A stretch of DNA of 64,000 nt from Arbacia lixula (taxonomy: Eukaryota; Echinodermata; Echinoidea; Arbacioida; Arbaciidae), in assembly GCA_963669155.1 (NCBI GenBank), contig OZ022581.1:21103225-21167224 (forward strand). The letters run 5' to 3'. Both the position numbers and the translations under genes were made by a program. This document shows positions 36,046 to 63,429 of the stretch, one piece after another. Numbering within the stretch: position 1 is the first letter of the stretch; the number at the start of each line of letters is the position of its first letter. The notes below the pieces were generated by a model. That model had not been told where the DNA came from, did no database searches, and saw nothing but the letters and a program-made list of their open reading frames with translations.

Positions 36046-36391
36046 TAAAGTGTTACTAAATTAGAAAATGAGTTCCCACTAATCTATGTAAAACTATCCA
36101 CTAAATACGAATTTCACATTCGTTTGCCGCAATTTAGTCTCATTTTGACGGAAATTTGAAAAAAAAAATGCACGCCTCCAGTGACGTATGAGAAGCCAAA
36201 ATTCCATAGATTTTACGGAAGTCAACAGTAGACCATTTTCGTAATGTATTCACAACTTTCCCCCCAACTACATGTGTAGTAACGCGTTGTTGTTATTTTT
36301 TTTTGTTATATCATGACTTTATTCAAGTTCAAGAGTGGCAGACATACATACATAGACCAGGTCCACCGTTTCGTGCCAAACAGATGGCAGA

Positions 36392-36930
36392 TCAAAATGA
36401 TTACAACGGTCACAAATGAAAACTATTACAAACATGCAGTGTCACAACACAAGGAATAAATACGTGTACTTAAATACATTCATCATATCAAAATAATCCT
36501 AAGTATCTTACATTAATTACGAGAGATAATACTCAATTTATCATCGTTATCTATTAAAAAAAAAAAGAGAGGGGAATTAACAAGTTACTAATCGCTAAAT
36601 GACTTTAAATGTAAATGTTATCTGACGGATGATTATGGATCTAAGTGTCGTACAAACATATGGCTGGTCAAAATTATTACAACGGTTACAAAGGAAAACT
36701 ATTACAAACATGCAGTATCACAACATAAAGAGTAAATACGTGTACGTACATACGTTAATCATATCAACTTTGATCCTCAGCATCTTATATTAATTACGAG
36801 AGATATTACACAATTTATCATCGTTATCTATTAAAAAAAAAAGAAGAAGAAGAAGAGGGGAACTAACAAATTACTAATCGCTAAATGATTTTAAATGTAA
36901 ATATTATCTTATAGATGATTATAGGTCTAA
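36392..36930. repeat. 276-bp tandem duplication in the LINE 3' UTR
   Basis: TCAAAATGATTACAACGGTC at 36392 recurs at 36668 (TCAAAATTATTACAACGGTT), and the following text repeats in order (CATGCAGT.TCACAACA, TTACGAGAGATA, AATCGCTAAATGA). The inner unit runs into the last codons of the LINE ORF, and the outer unit carries a decayed copy of them. Confidence 0.8.
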
Positions 36931-38637
36931 ATGTCGTACCTCCCCCCAGGCTCGCTCTTTTCTGGCATAGAATATTGAAAATGAGGGGAGTATGGCAAGT
37001 TTGGAAAGAGTTTTAAAGAATTCGGTTGGATGGATTTTTGAGCTTGTTGTTTTTAGAATTTGTTTTATGCGGTGTTTATTGTTCCGGTCTACTAAGCCCC
37101 TTGCCCCGACTTCTATTGCGTAAAAAGATACGGTATACCCCCTTTTCTTTATGTCCCTCCGTATTAAGCTATATTTTTCTACTTTTCTTTGATGTGCAGC
37201 CTCAAGGTTAGTTTCAAATGGAACAGTTAACTCTACAATTATGACCTCCTTTTCTTCTTCCCTTAGAATGACTAAATCTGGGCGCAGACTTGTTGTGAGA
37301 ATGTGAGGAGGTATGGTGCCCCCGGCGATTGAATGCCCTTCTAAGTCAGTGTAAATGTTCCCGTTAGGCAGATTTTCGAGGAATATTTTGTGCATGTACC
37401 TCAGAATATTATTATGTCGCCACTCATACCTATCTAAGAAGGCTGGGCAATGCGAGAGTATATGATGGAGAGTGCCTGTGGTACCAGGGCAGAATTTACA
37501 TTTATCACTTAAGCGTTTACCCCAGGTGTGCAGGTTTGTATATGAGGGTAAGGAGTCTATGCACGCATTAACGATAAAACTTAGGACTCGTCTTGGAAGA
37601 TTGTACATAATCGATTTCCAAGTTAGGTTCTCGTTTTCCAATAACAGTAATGAGGCAAATTTTCCCTGAACCAAGAGAGGAGCTATTCTCTCAGACCAAT
37701 ATTTAACTGCATCTTCCTCTATTACATGTTTAACAGCTTTCTTTACAGTGTGCCATGGACTTGTCCGAACATTGACCGAGTTCTCAACTTTACAATGGGT
37801 TGCGTTACATTGCACGACGGTTGACTGTTTACGTGACCATTGTGATTCTCTTTCAATAGCAGAGTCAATCGCTTGATTAACTACTTTATCGGCTTTAGCC
37901 CTCGATCTGCTAAAAGCGAGAGATTGGGATTGACGGTAAATATCAGATAGTCTAGGGATATTGAGACCTTGGGGTAGGTGGACCATAGCGACGTTGGCGC
38001 CGTGAGAAGGGACGCCTAACCATTTTTTCAGGTATTTATCGGTTACTACGTCAAGTTTATCTAAGTGGGTCTTTTGTAGTGTATGAACTGTAAGCAAAAA
38101 CCGGATAGAATTGAGGAGGTATCGTGAGTAGATGGCCACCTTAAACTCGGGCCGTACAAGTAATTCATCTATTCTTTGAAGCTTGACGCAGATTTCATTT
38201 TGGACGAAATCGCATACTTCGGCTGGTTTGCCACTGAAGCAAATAAGCGAACCTAAGAATTTGTGAGGTTTTTCTTTGATTGAACGGATACTGTCAGTAC
38301 CAATTGAATACTTAATATCTTTCGGGACACCTCCGCAGATAGAAAGACTGCAGCATTTGGAAGGCTTTAATTTGAGTCCCATCGATGATGAGTGCAACTG
38401 ATCGATTATCTTTTGGTGTTGCACTTTGTTATTCGTTATCAAATTAAAATCATCCGCATACGGCGTTGTTATGATTCTGGTACCATTCAAGTCATATCCT
38501 AGACTATCTTTCAATTGGCCGAGATATTCAATGAGAGGGTTAAAACAAGTCAAGAAAATGATGGGTGAGAGGGGATCCCCCTGAAACACTCCTTTTTTAA
38601 ACATGAATGGTTCGGACGACCATTTGTTACCTTTTAC

Positions 38638-39367
38638 CAGGGATGTGTTAGGAAGGAGGGACAACTCAACCATAATATATTCAAACATCTGTATGGATAC
38701 TAAAGCGTGCTAATGAATGTCAAAAGCATTCCACAATCACTGCAATGCTTTGAAGTCCCATGCGCGGCACCGTCATTTTGCTATCGTCAACTTGGAAAGC
38801 AGTATCTTTAAATAATTGCCTGTTTTGTTTCTCGAAGCTGTGTTTCTTATCACATTTTTTTTGCAATTTTCAAGAAAGTTAAGGGGCAACACCTCTAAAG
38901 ATCCTGTATTCGTTTTTCTTCCAAATAATTGTTGAATGATGCACAAACGGAGATATAAGATAATATTCTTACTTACATAATTAACAAATTTCTTCACTTT
39001 CCGGAGATTTCCGGAAATGTCGGATTCAATCATTATCAAAATCATATATTAAGCTGCTTACTTTCATTTACAGAGTTTGCGTGAATTTGCGTGCAAATGA
39101 GATATTTTACTTTAAAAAACTGTTTATTTTTGTTCGCTGATATCTCTTTTCCTCACAAAAGTATTGATGCAATCCAACAGAAGTGGACAAGCGAAATAAG
39201 ACTCTACATTTCTTTTGTTCTCTCTGAGAAACCGTTGCTAGGCAATCGTGTTCGTTATTGTTAAAACACGTGAAAAGCACATGCTGAGACCACGCAATTT
39301 TTCGGCGGTGCCACGCATGGGCTCAAAGAAAGAATGTTGTTTCATATCCTTTCCTAACACATCCCTG
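38638..39367. mobile_element. 7-bp-TSD transposon inserted in the LINE RT (730 bp)
   Basis: CAGGGATGTGTTAGGAAGGA at the left, inverse CCTTTCCTAACACATCCCTG at the right. Flanks CTTTTAC at 38631-38637 and 39368-39374. It breaks the RT frame of the LINE between the SRLQGSV block and the QGDPLSP block. Confidence 0.9.
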
Positions 39368-40068
39368 CTTTTACACTACCTTGTAATCTACTGTACAAGT
39401 TTTCAATATACACAGTCAGATTGTTGGGCACGTGAAATCGGCGTAGGGAATGGGAGATTAACTCATGGCTTACGCTCCCAAAAGCATCAGCTAAATCAAA
39501 GAACGTTACATGCACAGTGCGTTTCTTGGCTTTACTATGTGACATTATTTCATGTAAGACTTGATTATGCTCAACACAACCGTTAATTCCGTTGATAAAA
39601 GCCTTCTGCACACTACGATCAATGAAATTATTTGTAGTCAAGTAGTCAACTATGCGATTTGCAAGTACTTGATGGAAAACTTTACTTACACAAGAAGTTA
39701 ACGAAATCGTTCTGAAATTTTCTGGTGCATTTGTATCCCCGCTCTTGGATTCACCTGTATCTTGTCATTCAGATTCAATGGATGGAATGCACTTTGAATC
39801 TATTAGTTGTTGCTACTCAGACAAACCTCGGACAAGCTTTGGGGTTCCCATCGGTAACGTATTGTTTGAATTGCGTGAATAAAACATTTTATTTACGCCG
39901 TTGGCATTTATGGCATTTTGAGTTCTCATACGTCACTGGAGGCGTGCGTTTTTTCAAATTTTCGTCAAAATGAGACTTTATTGCGGCAAACGAATGTGAA
40001 ATTCGTTTTTAGTGGATAATTTTACATAGCTTAGTGGGAACTTATTTTTCTAATGTAGTAACCCTTTA

Positions 40069-40446
40069 AGTCTATCCGAGCGCAGTCCATCCATGATAAG
40101 TCCGTGATCCATATCCATGATGGTATACCACCCATGATAGGTCCACACTGTGAGCAAAGTGCCCCAGAATAAATTAGTTCACCTCTGGCATGTCAGGACT
40201 TCAAGTGTGCAAGACATGTTTTTGTGTTCCATCATGTAGTGCAAATGAATGTAAAACTATACGGCCAAAAATCTTGTAATCTATACTGCTAACTGGGCAA
40301 GAAATGGTAGCGTGATCCATCCTGTAAATGAATGAAAAACAAGTCGGACAAAAATCTTGAAACAAGATGGATTTGAACATGAAATCTTCTGTACAGGTCA
40401 TTCCATTCATTTACAAGATGGGTCATTAAAGCCCTTTTACTCAAAC
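40069..40446. other. Intergenic, nothing recognised
   Basis: Short stretch between two transposons; short phrases around CATCCATGATA repeat loosely. Confidence 0.35.
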
Positions 40447-41115
40447 CAGGGGTGTGTTAGGAATCTGTATAAAAGCGTGCTAATGAGTGTCAAAAGCATT
40501 CCACAATCACTGCAATGCTTTGATGTCCCATGCGCGGCACCGTCATTTTGCTGCCGTCAACTTGGAAAGCAATATCTTTAATTCCCTGTTTTGTTTCTCG
40601 AAGCTGTGTTTCTTATTACATTTTTTTTTGTAATTTTCAAGAAAGTTAAGGGCAACACCACTAAAGATCCTGTATTCGTTTTTTCTTATAAATAATTGTC
40701 GAATGATGCACAAACGGAGATATAAGATAATGTTCTTACTTACATAATTAACAAATTTCTTCACTTTCCAGAGATTTACGGAAATGTCGGATTCAATCAT
40801 TATCAAAATTATATATTAAGCTGTTTATTTTCATTAACAGAGTTTGCGTGAATTTGTGTGCAGCTGAGATATTTTACTAAAAAAAAACTGTTTATTTTTG
40901 TTCGCTGATATCTCTTTTCCTCACAAAAGTATTAATGCAATCCAACAGAAGTGGACAAGCGAAATAAGACTCTACATTGCTTTTGTTCTCTCTGAGAAAA
41001 AGTTGCTAGGCAATCCTGTTTGTTATTGTTAAAACACGTGAAAAGCACATGTTGAGACCACATAATTTTTCGGCGGTGCCACGCATGCATGGGCTCAAAG
41101 AAAGAATGTTCCCTG
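40447..41115. mobile_element. 7-bp-TSD transposon, complete copy (669 bp)
   Basis: CAGGGGTGTGTTAGGAA at the left, GTTCCCTG at the right, flanked by CTCAAAC at 40440-40446 and 41116-41122. The first inner block after the left end is shortened. It carries the uninterrupted site (AATATCTTTAATTCC) that is filled by a MITE at 32967. Confidence 0.85.
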
Positions 41116-41429
41116 CTCAAACGTATGGAAATAGTAATACATGTAGTCATGCGGTCAGGGTGGCTGTATTGGAAAAACAGCCTCGAAATATAATATTTCT
41201 TTGATGGGGAAGGGGTAGGGTGGATGAGGACAATGATGGTCGGTGTAATAGGTATAGGGAGACAAGGTTGGGACAGAGGTGGAACCATGCAGAACGATGA
41301 TATCTAGATAAATGGGAATGGTGGAAGCAGCAAGAGCATTCAGGTGAGGACGTCAAAGGAAATGCGACAAAGGGAGAAAACAAATCCGATGAGAGATGAG
41401 GGAAGATAAGAAAATAATTAAGAAAACGC

Positions 41430-41586
41430 TTAATGAGAGAGAGAGAGAGGGGTGGGGGGGGGGGGGGCGGGGGGGGGGGTGGGGAGTAGAAAGTGTGGTA
41501 AAGAAGGAGAGGAGGAGAGAGATAATTAAGGAAAAGGGAGAGAGAAAAGAGATAAAGAGGGAAGAGAGGTAGAGAAAGTGAAGTAC

Positions 41587-41615
<29 letters not shown>
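41430..41615. repeat. GA-rich and G-rich low-complexity block
   Basis: GA repeats (about 41435-41448), then a near-continuous G tract with single interruptions (about 41449-41484), then purine-rich sequence and a clean (GA)n at about 41588-41612. The G tract has ample runs for G-quadruplex folding on the plus strand. Confidence 0.8.
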
Positions 41616-41617
<2 letters not shown>

Positions 41618-42179
41618 GTAACAAAATGGTCATCAACCTGATATTTTATTAATTATTGTGAAAGGCTATGAAATTGTCTGAAAATCCCGATCCGGTATCT
41701 ATACACGATATGTCACTGATATCGAACTTAGCATAAATAGCATCATATTTTTTTTGAAGCGTACGTGCCATGAGCTGTCACAAGCTCAGCTCCCGAGCTC
41801 CCCGGCCAAATTGCTTTACCAGACAAACTGCTGGGATTAAAGACTATGAAAATATGACCTCTGACACCGTATATCGAGAAGAGAAATTTTGTAAACATTG
41901 ACGGATGAAACGACTGGTTCTGTTGTAAACGAAGTCGAAGTTTAATTAGTAAGTTACCCTTTTGTCTTGTAATTTCATTTATTTCTCTGTGAAATTGCTG
42001 CTCAAAGCGTATGAAATGCAAGGAAAGAAACGGGTACGTTCAGTCGAATTTTGTCATTCTTGATTTTGCTTGCTATAAATATCGTGATCTGCATTACACT
42101 GGGGCACTGGGTCTGGGGTATTGTTAAATTACGCTGCCGAGTAGTGTAGCGCAGGGCGCGGTGCTATGCCGAAGGGGTA
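41616..42179. other. Intergenic with a short repeat fragment
   Basis: The part 41640-41740 matches pieces of the repeats at 24270-24370 and 43865-43985. Nothing coding is recognised. Confidence 0.4.
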
Positions 42180-43205
42180 TGGGGCGCGTTTCTCTCCAAC
42201 TCTAACCTCAGCTCTAACTCCGATAGTCATGATAGTTAAGTTAGCACTGAGGTGATTCTCGAAGCTATTACAACTCTAACCAGGGATGTGTTAGGAAGGA
42301 GTAGAAACTCGAGCATAATACATTCAAACATCTGTATGAGTTCTAAAGGCTAAAGCGTGCTCATGAATGTCAAAAGAATTCCATAATCATGACAGTGCTT
42401 TGATATTCCATGTGCCGAGCCGACATTTAGCTGATGTCAACTTGAAAAGAAATTTCTTTAATTTCCCATTTGTCTGTAGACGTTTTGTTTTTGACAAATT
42501 CGTTTGCAAACTGTAAGGAAGTTAACGGCAGATAATGACAGATCCTAATACTCTGTCTCTGCTTTTGTTTCGAAAAGTATTGAGGAATCATTAAAAATCG
42601 GACATATAAGCTATTTGTATTACTTACAAAATTGACCAATTTCTTGACTTTCTGACATCTTGTGCATTTGGGGGATTCAACCACTCTCAAAATGATATAT
42701 TAAGCTGTGTATTATCATTAACGGCGTTTGTGTGTGTTTGCGTGCAGCAGAGATATTTACTTGAAAAACATGTTTATTTGTGTTTGCTGATACCTGTTGT
42801 GCTCATGGAAGTATTAATGCCATTAACAGAACGGGACAAGCGAAATGAGACTGTACATTTCTTTTGTTCTCTCTGAGAAGCCGTTGCCACACAATCATGT
42901 TCATAATTGTTCAAACACCTGAACAGCACCTGTTGAGAACACCATAACTTTTCAGCGGCTTGGCACATGGGTTCAAAGAAAGAAAGTTGCTTCATATCCT
43001 TCCATAACACGTCTCTGCTCTAACCTCAGCTCTAAATGCTGGAACTGCTCGCGGACCCTGTCATATCTATTGTTCTCGATCACGATCAGACAATCCTTAA
43101 TAACAATGAATAGTGCCTTAGTACCCCGTATTAGTGGCGTATGGAAAGCTGACTTGCGTAGGACTGTGAAAAGTGAATAAAAAAATTGCATTACGCCTTC
43201 TATGA
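42180..43205. repeat. Repeat with CTCTAACCTCAGCTC motif, filled copy
   Basis: Same repeat as 20994-21230, here split by the transposon 42281-43017; it leads directly into the 0.85-kb repeat that follows. Confidence 0.75.
42281..43017. mobile_element. 7-bp-TSD transposon, complete copy (737 bp)
   Basis: CAGGGATGTGTTAGGAAGGA at the left; the right end is slightly decayed (CACGTCTCTG). Flanks CTCTAAC at 42274-42280 and 43018-43024. The matching uninterrupted sequence at 21069-21095 proves both ends and the 7-bp duplication. Confidence 0.9.
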
Positions 43206-44065
43206 ATGAAAGCATTTCTGCTGCATTTTGTCAGAATTCGCTAAGCATGAAATCAGGCTAATCAGCTGTGGCGGGGAAAGGTGTTTGCTTGTTTAACATC
43301 ACTCCATTGAAGGCGAGATTCATGAAAAAAAGGTTAACAAATGTTTCAAAATGTTGAGTATCATGCGAGCATTCCGTGGATCAGACATGTCAGAGGGCTA
43401 GTCTAAGGCTTAGCAATCCAACATTTTAACACTGTTTAATGTTGAAATTTCATTCGTGTTCGCTTATTTATTTTTGAATGATTAAGTCTATGTGTGATTG
43501 AGATTTTTGCATCAGTTGTGAATACCAACACATGCATGTGATTACCTCTTTCTTCAATATTCAAACACTTATTTTAAGAATGCCATGTTTGCGTAGACTA
43601 TCATTTACATGGTATCTTTCAACACAAATATAATAATAATAATAATGAACAATTCTTGTATAGCGCATATCACAAAAAATGAATTCAAGTCCCTATGCGC
43701 TTGACCAAAATGGAAAGCATTTAAGAAAATCAATGAATTGATTTAACAGAAGAAAATGAAAGACTGATTGCACACCAATCTTCATGAAAATGATGCGTTA
43801 TACATCAAGCCATATACTAATCAACATTTTAAACAATAGTTCGGCCCATATTTAACAAAATCATATTCATAGTTATTTCAACCTGATATATTTTATCAAT
43901 TATTGCGGAGTTTCGTGAGAAAGACTATCAATTTGTCTGAAAATTCTGACCTGGTATCGATACAGGAGATGTCACTGATATCCGACTTCTCTTCGAGAAT
44001 CGGTTTGGTATCATTGGCGCTAATGTGAGTTCTAAATCAGATGTCGCTGGCAGAAACATGCCCAT
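43206..44065. repeat. ~0.85-kb interspersed repeat (copy 2)
   Basis: Matches 23584-24465. It has a small extra insertion with AAT repeats and a GCGC-rich tail (43625-43705), which looks like a minus-strand LINE/SINE tail and is missing from copy 1. Confidence 0.75.
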
Positions 44066-44214
44066 GGTCATAGATGGCTGATGCATGCCATGGTAGCCAG
44101 AGCTGAGCCTTAGGGGACCTGTTTTTAGCAGTATCAATGGTAGCAATTGACTGTTAACCCATGTACAACAATATATTTTTTTAAATTTTATGAATACCCT
44201 GGGGGAAAAATGCA

Positions 44215-44277
44215 ATAACTTTTGCTCACTCTCGGTCTCTTGACTTGTACAAGAGACCGAGAGTGTGCAAAAGTTAT
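44215..44277. other. Long near-perfect hairpin
   Basis: ATAACTTTTG..CACTCTCGGTCTCTT faces AAGAGACCGAGAGTG..CAAAAGTTAT around a loop of about 10 nt (GACTTGTAC). The stem is about 27 bp with one mismatch. It has no TA flank and no sister copy in the window. Confidence 0.7.
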
Positions 44278-44962
44278 CAAATTATCGTCTTGAAATTTTA
44301 AGCCGACCTGAAAGTCCGTTTTCTCCACAATCCCTGCCGTGTACCCACTGTGGGATCCCTTCGGTCGGCGACCGGAGAAGTGAGTTTGATCGTGATGTGC
44401 ATGCCCTACATCATGTGCGTTCCGAGAAAATACGATCAAAATGAAGACTCTTTTATTATGGAAGTCTCTTTTTTTCAGACCTTGTTCCATTAAACATTTA
44501 GGGTATAGCCTCAAAGAAAATAGAATCCTTCTATCAAGAGTCCACTTCAAGTGTTAATCACATGTACGAAGCAAACTTCAAATTTCTTTTTTTTTTTCAA
44601 ATCATCTAGTCACCATAAAATCGAACACAAATTCGATCAGGAAAAGCCCATTGACAATGCACATATACGCTGCGGCGTTTAAGGACCACAACTTTATCGT
44701 CAACAAATATTGACAGGCTAACAGATATGCACTGAAAATACAATTATTTGTGCTTACTCAAAATGTCTCAGTAATATAATTTTGAAAATATAAAGCGTGA
44801 AAGTAAGTGTGATTTAGTGTGAGAGTATATCGAAATACGTATTTGTTTTCATCTCAAATTGTAAGTGCGGCGAGAATGGCCTTCCATATCATACACCATG
44901 TATGTATTAACATGATTAACTTTTTAAGTGTGCTGCAAATCTGATGTTAGACTAGGCCTACC
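44278..44962. other. Intergenic, nothing recognised
   Basis: No coding or repeat signal was recognised. Confidence 0.35.
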
Positions 44963-45188
44963 TACACTACAGCTCAAAGGAATTGGCAAAGGGAAAGGGA
45001 AAGGGAAGGACCCACAGTTTTAAACCGTGGTATATTTTGTCCAGTTCAGCATGAAACATGACGCTTTTTATGCTAAAGTATCGTGTGTCATTCTGAACTG
45101 GACAAAATATACCGCGATTTGAAATTGCGGCTCCTTCCCTTTCTTCCCTTTCCCTTTTCCTATGCCAATTCCTTTGAGCTGTTGTGTA
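44963..45188. mobile_element. Foldback MITE, purine/pyrimidine arms (copy 4)
   Basis: TA-bounded, same ends (CACTACAGCTCAAAGG) and inner GTCCAGTTCAGCATGAAACAT pair as 11109-11315. It lies about 0.76 kb upstream of the PHAF1 start exon. Confidence 0.8.
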
Positions 45189-45950
45189 GATCTAGATCTA
45201 TAACTGGTCAAAAATGTCATAAATTGTAAAACTTTGCAGGAATCAGCAGTATTACACTATATCCAATTCTAACATGTATGAAATTTCACATGAACATTTT
45301 CAGGAAAAGTGAAAACTCCCTGTTTACGTTTGAAATGCAGTGATCATATTTATACTGTATCACTCAGCGGTGTGCCGCTTGCATGCCTCAAGGCATCACT
45401 GTGTCATGTGAAAAGCTGTGTTGTACGTATTGCGGTCTCAGGTCTCTACTCGAGGCGACAGGAACTAGAAGGTTTTGGATGACCTGTTTAAAACCTACCC
45501 AAAATCTGAAGATCAATAAAGTTCTGATCAAAGTCGATTTCCAGTCCACAAATTGGGAAGGAAGTTCTTATGCAATATTTTCTTCCATGTTTTGTGGTTA
45601 TCGGACAATTTGATCTTTTGACCGGCAAAAGGGCTCTCAAAATGCATACCATGTAGGTTCATGGAGAAGAAACTCAAGAGAGAAAATATGACCGAGTATG
45701 AATAGTGTTGCTATCAAGCCGTTAAGTTCCAAGTCGCAGACCTCGCTAATGCAGTACCATGCAAGTTATTTTACAGCCAGATGCTAAATGTCTGTCAAGT
45801 CCAAGTCAGGAGAGTACGATCATCATGTCGTTCTTGAGTCAGGATGGGACTTCAAATTTGATGAATAGCATAATTTACACAACAAAGTGAGCAATGCATT
45901 GATACTGAGTGACACTTCCTTGCTTTTCCTACTTTTGCTGTGTATTTCAG
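45189..45950 (+). other. Upstream region of PHAF1
   Basis: It ends in a strong 3' splice site (long pyrimidine tract and TTTCAG at 45945-45950), so a non-coding first exon should lie further upstream. That exon and its promoter could not be located. Confidence 0.45.
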
Positions 45951-62351
<16,401 letters not shown>

Positions 62352-62371
62352 AGAACGTGTTGCAGATGACC

Positions 62372-62530
62372 AGGGCCCTGTTGCATAACACTTACCACTG
62401 ATGGTCCTTTTGCTATCAATGGCAATTTCTATGGAAACCTTGAAATTCATTGGCTGTCAAGCGATGATACCCTGGTAGTTACCATTGATGGCAGAGTTAC
62501 CATTAATGGTAAGTTTTATTCAACGGGCCC
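62372..62530. mobile_element. Foldback MITE GGGCCCTGTTGCATAA family in PHAF1 3' UTR
   Basis: It starts 21 nt after the stop codon. Left GGGCCCTGTTGCATAACACT, right TTTTATTCAACGGGCCC, with palindromic TACCATTAATGGTA blocks inside. If transcribed, the 3' UTR would hold a hairpin of about 155 nt. Confidence 0.8.
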
Positions 62531-63425
62531 AGGTTTTGTGTTATCTGTACCCATGAGAGATTGGAAGACTGCTAAACGCCGCTGTCGCATTTTCGCACAA
62601 GTAAAGGCTTCCGCAGATGACACGATTTTTCCATGATTCTGCAGTTGCAAGTGCCTATTACTGAAAATGTGACATCTTCTTGCACAAATCCAATGACCGG
62701 GTCCTGCGATTCAGCCAGTCGCAGAGACGTATGACTGATCGGATCGTGTCATCTGCAATGGCGTTTACGCACACAGATCCCAAAGAACAGCATCTTATTT
62801 GGAGTCACGCCCTTGTGATGCATGCAGGGAAGTGTTTTCTGATGCCAGAATGCCACTGACGGAGTTCAAATCACGGGGAGCGTTACGTTGGACATAAAGC
62901 CGTTCAATATCTTTAATCCACTTGGGATTACGCAGATTGGGGATTATATAGGATCCTTGTTGGAGATCATCCATCACTGCAGTCTCTGCTCAAGTTTTCT
63001 TGATATGTGTCTCATTCGTCTGGCCCGATGGGAGGTCGTATCACTAAACTACGTTTGCATGTTCTATAAGTGAGCACTGGGAGGTTAAATTGGGTGAAAA
63101 AAGGAGTTTGGGCGATGTACTTTACATGTAAATCTTAACTGTGAAGAAAACAAGTCTCAGCATGACAGTATAATCATATTTGCCCATTTTCAGTGTAAAG
63201 CTATGTTAGCTTCCACTAATGTGCTTGTGTGTAATTTGACAATATGTGTACTTCACCACTGTAATAACGTTTCTTTTAGCCAGCATTGTACCCAGTCAAT
63301 GCACAATGATCTAAGTTAATAACAGTCTTGCATATATATGATCACCTATTTCGACAAAGTATGATATAAGCTATGCAGACAAATATTATATAACACAAGA
63401 ATTAAGAAGATTAAGTCATGCAAGT
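62531..63425. other. Probable PHAF1 3' UTR and flank
   Basis: No coding signal or clear AATAAA is seen. It contains an imperfect inverted pair around GCAGATGACACGAT (62612) and ATCGTGTCATCTGC (62743). Confidence 0.35.
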
Positions 63426-63429
63426 ACAA

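Larger units (their letters stand above)
36289..39748 (-). pseudogene. REL-endonuclease LINE (R2/NeSL group), 5'-truncated and interrupted
   Basis: Minus strand. The 5' part (39748 to 39368) encodes the RT N-terminal region, with PENFRTISLTSCVSKVFHQ, an FFDLADAFGSVSHE block and a YSRLQGSV block. The frame is cut by the transposon 38638-39367 and resumes at 38637. Dropping that insert plus one 7-bp duplication leaves the frame continuous. The 3' part (to the stop at 36919) has GVFQGDPLSP, the RT catalytic PYADD (about 38443-38465), a CCHC finger C-x2-C-x7-H-x5-C, and a restriction-like endonuclease signature (RPDLVI, then VELTVPFE, then K..KY). That order, RT then CCHC then REL, is typical of R2/R4/NeSL-type elements, which usually choose specific targets. 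The start of the element, including any N-terminal zinc fingers, is missing. The 3' end reads AACAACAAC on this strand. Confidence 0.85.
36048..40066. mobile_element. TA-type MITE split by a LINE (outer layer of a nest)
   Basis: The left half 36048-36288 begins AAGTGTTACTAAATTAG after TA. The right half 39749-40066 ends GTAGTAACCCTT before TA (40067-68). Together they match the 567-bp copy at 32967. The LINE 36289-39748 interrupts it right after ACGCGTT. Confidence 0.85.

Noticed and set aside
38638-38688. N-terminal residues of the LINE ORF reading from 38688
   Set aside because: The first codons are read out of the inserted transposon's terminal repeat, not from the LINE.
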